A stretch of 64,000 bases of DNA from Lineus longissimus (taxonomy: Eukaryota; Nemertea; Pilidiophora; Heteronemertea; Lineidae): the NCBI RefSeq assembly GCF_910592395.1, contig NC_088314.1:5270001-5334000 (forward strand), in the 5' to 3' direction. Position numbers and translations under genes: made by a program. The notes beneath the pieces were generated by a model. It worked only from the letters and a program-made list of their open reading frames with translations, was not told the DNA's origin and did no database searches. Positions within the stretch are counted from its first letter, which is position 1; each line of letters starts with the position of its first letter. Positions 62,101 through 64,000 of this stretch are shown here, piece by piece.

Positions 62101-63930
62101 GAAAAAAACTGCATTAGTAGCGTATTGAAAGCGTCCGTACTCACTTGGATTGCAGAAATTTTCAAAAAGTAACTGAATAGCTACTGTGCATGAAAATAAT
62201 GTGCGGAATATTATACACCAAATATTTGTACCTAAAGTAATGTAAGCTTAATTTGTCATATTTGTGCAAAAACTGTAGGATTGAACGGATCGAATAATGT
62301 AGTCTGTTTCTGACCAGTTTTTCAAGGGTTCCCTACTTGTAATTCTCATCCACATCTGCATATATAAGGACAGGGAAAATTTAAGGACGCAAAAATTCGC
62401 TGGTTTACAGTAAATGCCTTGGCCAGAAACAAACCATATTATTTTTCATCTTCAATCAAACAGAATGAAACATGAGCAGGCATCAGATAATACAAAAGAA
62501 AATAACAAGATAATACTGTAAACCCTAATATATTCGCGGCCAATTTATTTCACTTTTTTGTGAAATTGAAACTTTTGCGTACTTTTAATATAGCGTTTCG
62601 AACAACGTAACAGTAATTGCACTAAGATTCTCTTTTCACAGCCAGGTATCTTTGCAAATACCTGTAGACGTGAAAATAAAAGGCAATGAATATTTTCGGG
62701 TTTAAAGTATATCACAAAAGGCAAGATGCATGATAAATGTGACACCTGAAACAAAATATTCTCATCCATAAATGGCATTATGAACTTGTCAATCAAATGT
62801 GAAAATATGATGCATTTGAGGTATAAATAGATCGGGTCAATGGGATACAGCATGCAGAAAGAAATGCTGATTTGAAGAGATGGGTGCACTGGAGAAAACC
62901 ACCCCAAAACCCCCAAAACCAACCAGCCAAGAACTTATAGTCTCCTTTGCTTCGCATTTGGATTACGTCTAAGATCTCTCTGTCCAATATACTATGATTT
63001 ATAGAAAGTGATGTTGCACTGCAAACTTTTAACAGCCCCCTCATGACTGACAATAGGATGCAGCGGGATTTGTTGATGAGCAGGCCATTTGTCATCAATG
63101 GCTACAGATAAACAACGGTAGACTGCTGATGGAAGTTTGTAATGTCCCAATGCAATTAACCCATGCAAGTAATCCACCATGGAACAAGTTCTTCAGAAAA
63201 CCTGGCCTACTCATTCTTACTTTCATTATCCACTGACCTTTTCAGAATGACTTTTAGGAATTCGGAACCACACCCAAAATAGCTAAAGCCTCTGACGTTT
63301 GATTTGAAAAGGTTTTGATAGTCTTATGATCAATATATACAAAGCAAACACCATGAAAAGTCAAATGCTTTAAAATGTGCTCAATTATATGTCATATAAG
63401 CACAGATCGCTGACAGAATCGACCACATTTTTCGATCACAAGGTGATCATACAGACATTAATACTGGGTGTCAACAAAAAATCCATACATTTCAAGATCA
63501 GAACGTACACTATTGACAGAATCGGCAGATCTGACTTTGAAATTGACGTCCCCTGTGTGCTACCACATCATTACTCTGTCAATAGTGGTTAGGAAAATCA
63601 TTTTTTGATAAATTAAATCTATTTCATCAAGTGATAAGGTGTCATGTGTGTGATATCTGCATTGCTGACATATGTCACTTTCCATGACAGCCAATATTAC
63701 AGTTTCAGGTTGATTTCTCTCAAGCGCCCCTGATAAAAACTTCGCTCACCAGCGATTCCTGTCACAGGCAAGGCGATGACTGCCAAAAACAAATGATTTT
63801 TGTTGCATGCGATCGCCACTGAAGTCAAGTGACTTGAAAAGATCACAAATTCCCGAGGTGGAACTGCACTCACCACGTTTTGACAATGAAGCAGTGAGGG
63901 AACACTACACCAAAGACCATAACCCCTCAT
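40897..63930 (-). CDS. Nrg: L1CAM-family cell adhesion molecule (neuroglian)
   Basis: Exons in transcript order: 63930-63750 (signal), Ig1 58597-58492 and 56072-55891, Ig2 55095-54778, Ig3 54617-54512 and 54085-53892, Ig4 53676-53545 and 53020-52877, Ig5 52677-52496 and 52238-52148, Ig6 51222-50938, FN3 (five domains) 50379-50000, 49758-49503, 49271-49144, 48970-48742, 48448-48326, 48106-47927, 44414-44295, 43802-43641, TM 43314-43195, tail 42999-42924, then 41414-41183 or 41113-40897. Every junction is GT-AG and in phase; total 1308 or 1303 aa. FN3-1 contains [17 protein letters not shown], the TM exon [16 protein letters not shown] and RNRGGKY, and the tail [11 protein letters not shown] and FIGQY, all close to insect neuroglian. 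It mediates homophilic adhesion and binds ankyrin in neurons and septate junctions. FN3-3 carries RRRR at 922-925, a furin-like site. The least certain exon is the first: its 60-residue leader ends [14 protein letters not shown] with the right phase, but the exact start is open. Confidence 0.94.
41183..41414 (-). CDS. Nrg: Neuroglian proximal alternative tail exon (A) with FIGQY
   Basis: Phase-2 acceptor (CACCTCACAG), 77 codons including stop. It encodes [48 protein letters not shown], then a Pro/Ser/Thr-rich end closing with FTTFKGT. It is clearly a duplicate of exon B. Its stop is only 69 bp from the exon B acceptor, so there is no room for a separate poly(A) site; the A-form mRNA probably carries exon B as 3' UTR. 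Confidence 0.9.
44399..44740. repeat. Tandem repeat derived from a neuroglian exon boundary
   Basis: About four units of 75-90 bp follow the acceptor side of the FN3-5 exon. Each holds GGAATGGGAGATGTAATGG or a close variant, then AAAATGGTAAAGGTTATG, then GATGTCATGGTTAATGG. The first unit includes the genuine acceptor and first codons of the exon at 44414. Confidence 0.85.
46311..46395 (-). CDS. Orphan signal-peptide exon, candidate alternative first exon of neuroglian
   Basis: ATG at 46395-46393 opens 28 codons: MSWLATE, hydrophobic [13 protein letters not shown], then TAQSVTEP, followed by donor GTAAGAT leaving one base (C). The profile is that of a cleaved signal peptide, with likely cleavage around ITA-QSV. 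It sits inside the intron between the FN3-4 exon (ends GGA C) and the FN3-5 exon (starts CA CCC), so it splices in frame and regenerates the same Pro codon. The start context is AAAATGT with A at -3. It is not part of the full-length chain. Confidence refers to its being a real coding exon. Confidence 0.6.
46396..46560 (-). promoter_or_regulatory. Possible internal promoter ahead of the orphan signal exon
   Basis: On the minus strand ATTTTATAGTAC lies at about 46543-46554, roughly 150 nt upstream of the ATG, a weak TATA-like element at a plausible distance. There is no other evidence. Confidence 0.25.
49425..49480. mobile_element. Retroelement 3' tail fragment
   Basis: ATTGTAAAGTGCTTTGAAAC and AAAGCGCTATAGAAAA are the conserved 3' tail pair of many invertebrate CR1/L2-type LINEs and their SINEs. 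Only the tail is recognisable, in the neuroglian intron between FN3-2 and FN3-3 exons. Confidence 0.5.
50440..50809. mobile_element. Tigger-like element with internal T-rich repeats
   Basis: The right end reads GGTCGTGTTACCGGGGTCCC followed by ACTG and TA, an inverted CAGTGGGACCCC terminus. The interior has two ~115-bp copies around AAAATGAAGCAACATCTCCA and CAGTCCCAAAACTTTTTTG. The same interior occurs at 60653-61078 next to the complementary left end. It is in a neuroglian intron (FN3-1/Ig6). The left boundary is not resolved. Confidence 0.65.
55105..55565 (-). mobile_element. 5'-truncated non-LTR retrotransposon (LINE), 3' end
   Basis: About 120 codons match the C-terminal tail typical of CR1/L2-like reverse transcriptase ORFs: [19 protein letters not shown], then [20 protein letters not shown], then [17 protein letters not shown] and [11 protein letters not shown], then a stop. 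A short 3' UTR with GGCGCTATAGAAATGC ends in an (ATCT)n run at about 55110-55130. It lies antisense to nothing: it shares the minus strand with neuroglian, in the intron between the Ig1 and Ig2 exons. Only the 3' end is present and it is not capable of moving by itself. Confidence 0.85.
56605..56800 (+). mobile_element. tRNA-derived SINE
   Basis: The head GGGAGCGCAGTGGCATAGTT contains an A-box-like TGGCATAGTTCTAAGAG; about 35 bp on, GGGTTTGAATCACTTC is a B-box-like sequence. The body and a tail with AATAAAGTACTTTGAGC follow. It resembles a Leu/Ser-type tRNA head but is too diverged to fold as a functional tRNA. It lies in the neuroglian Ig1 intron. Confidence 0.7.
59814..59987. repeat. Three near-identical 58-bp tandem copies
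   Basis: The unit begins TATAATACTTTCAATC and ends CAAATGGATTTGTGT; copies start at 59814, 59872 and 59930. The first differs from the others by one base and the last two are identical. It lies in the 5.15-kb first intron of the neuroglian gene. Confidence 0.95.
60653..61078. mobile_element. Second copy of the Tigger-like element with internal T-rich repeats
   Basis: The left end is TA then CAGTGGAACCCCGGTCGGCG. Internally two ~125-bp copies share CTCAAAATGAACCAACATCA, CCAAAAACTTCAGTC and CAACTGACTGAGTGATGA. The copy at 50440-50809 has the same interior and the opposite end, so together they define one family. The right end is not clear. Confidence 0.7.
61079..63749. other. Neuroglian first intron, remainder
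   Basis: No exon, structured repeat or recognisable mobile element was found here beyond AT-rich palindromic tracts around 61987-62008. Frames up to 125 residues have no similarity I recognise. Confidence 0.5.
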
Positions 63931-64000
63931 GACCTTATTTTAACTTCGACCAATCACTTTCCCTTAAGCTCTGTACACACTGACAACATTTTGGGAAACA

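Overview
The window is eukaryotic nuclear DNA from an intron-rich invertebrate animal. It is AT-rich. The genes are split into many short exons with GT-AG introns at conserved phases, introns are of moderate length (about 0.1-5 kb), and there is abundant MITE, SINE, LINE and satellite debris. No bacterial-style operon, CRISPR array, rRNA or convincing tRNA gene was seen. The last gene resembles arthropod neuroglian, and several others (TEX36-like, GTSE1-like, HSPA14, MANBAL) have clear vertebrate relatives. A dispersed repeat containing AACAAGAGGCCCAAGGGCC reminds me of lophotrochozoan genomes. I infer a marine lophotrochozoan or an invertebrate deuterostome and cannot name the species.

Layout, left to right. 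(1) 1-1230: no gene supported. (2) About 1235-2710: tandem array of a 302-bp unit ending in an (ACG)n tract; every unit carries a CTCF-like core and nuclear-receptor half-sites. (3) 3892-8245, minus: HSPA14, 13 coding exons, 500 aa. (4) 8500-13070, plus: TEX36-like, 4 exons, 273 aa. (5) 17305-17852, minus: MANBAL, 2 exons, 79 aa. (6) 18678-24391, plus: GTSE1-like mitotic regulator, 11 exons, 625 aa. (7) 25932-27520, minus: GTF3C6 (TFIIIC subunit 6), 5 exons, 176 aa. (8) 27828-31217, plus: SEC13, 9 exons, 317 aa. (9) About 31800-35550: degenerate satellite and minisatellite territory. (10) About 35800-40896: no coding exon; possibly a long 3' UTR of the next gene. (11) 40897-63930, minus: a complete L1CAM/neuroglian gene with signal peptide, 6 Ig domains, 5 FN3 domains, one TM segment and an ankyrin-binding FIGQY tail.

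The first six genes form three consecutive head-to-head pairs (HSPA14/TEX36, MANBAL/GTSE1, GTF3C6/SEC13), with 254, 825 and 307 bp between start codons, so shared bidirectional promoters are likely. Neighbouring pairs converge. The genes are not one pathway: they cover ribosome-associated chaperoning, a probable sperm/cilium protein, a small membrane protein, mitosis, Pol III transcription, COPII/nuclear-pore/GATOR function and neural adhesion.

The most interesting findings are in the neuroglian gene. Two tandem, phase-matched last exons each encode a complete FIGQY ankyrin-binding tail with different C-termini. An orphan exon at 46311-46395 encodes a start codon plus signal peptide and has exactly the splice phase needed to join the last FN3 domain; this predicts an internal promoter and a short membrane isoform of about 264 aa lacking all Ig domains. 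All exon boundaries were read by eye from splice signals, reading phase and family similarity; none is supported by transcript data.
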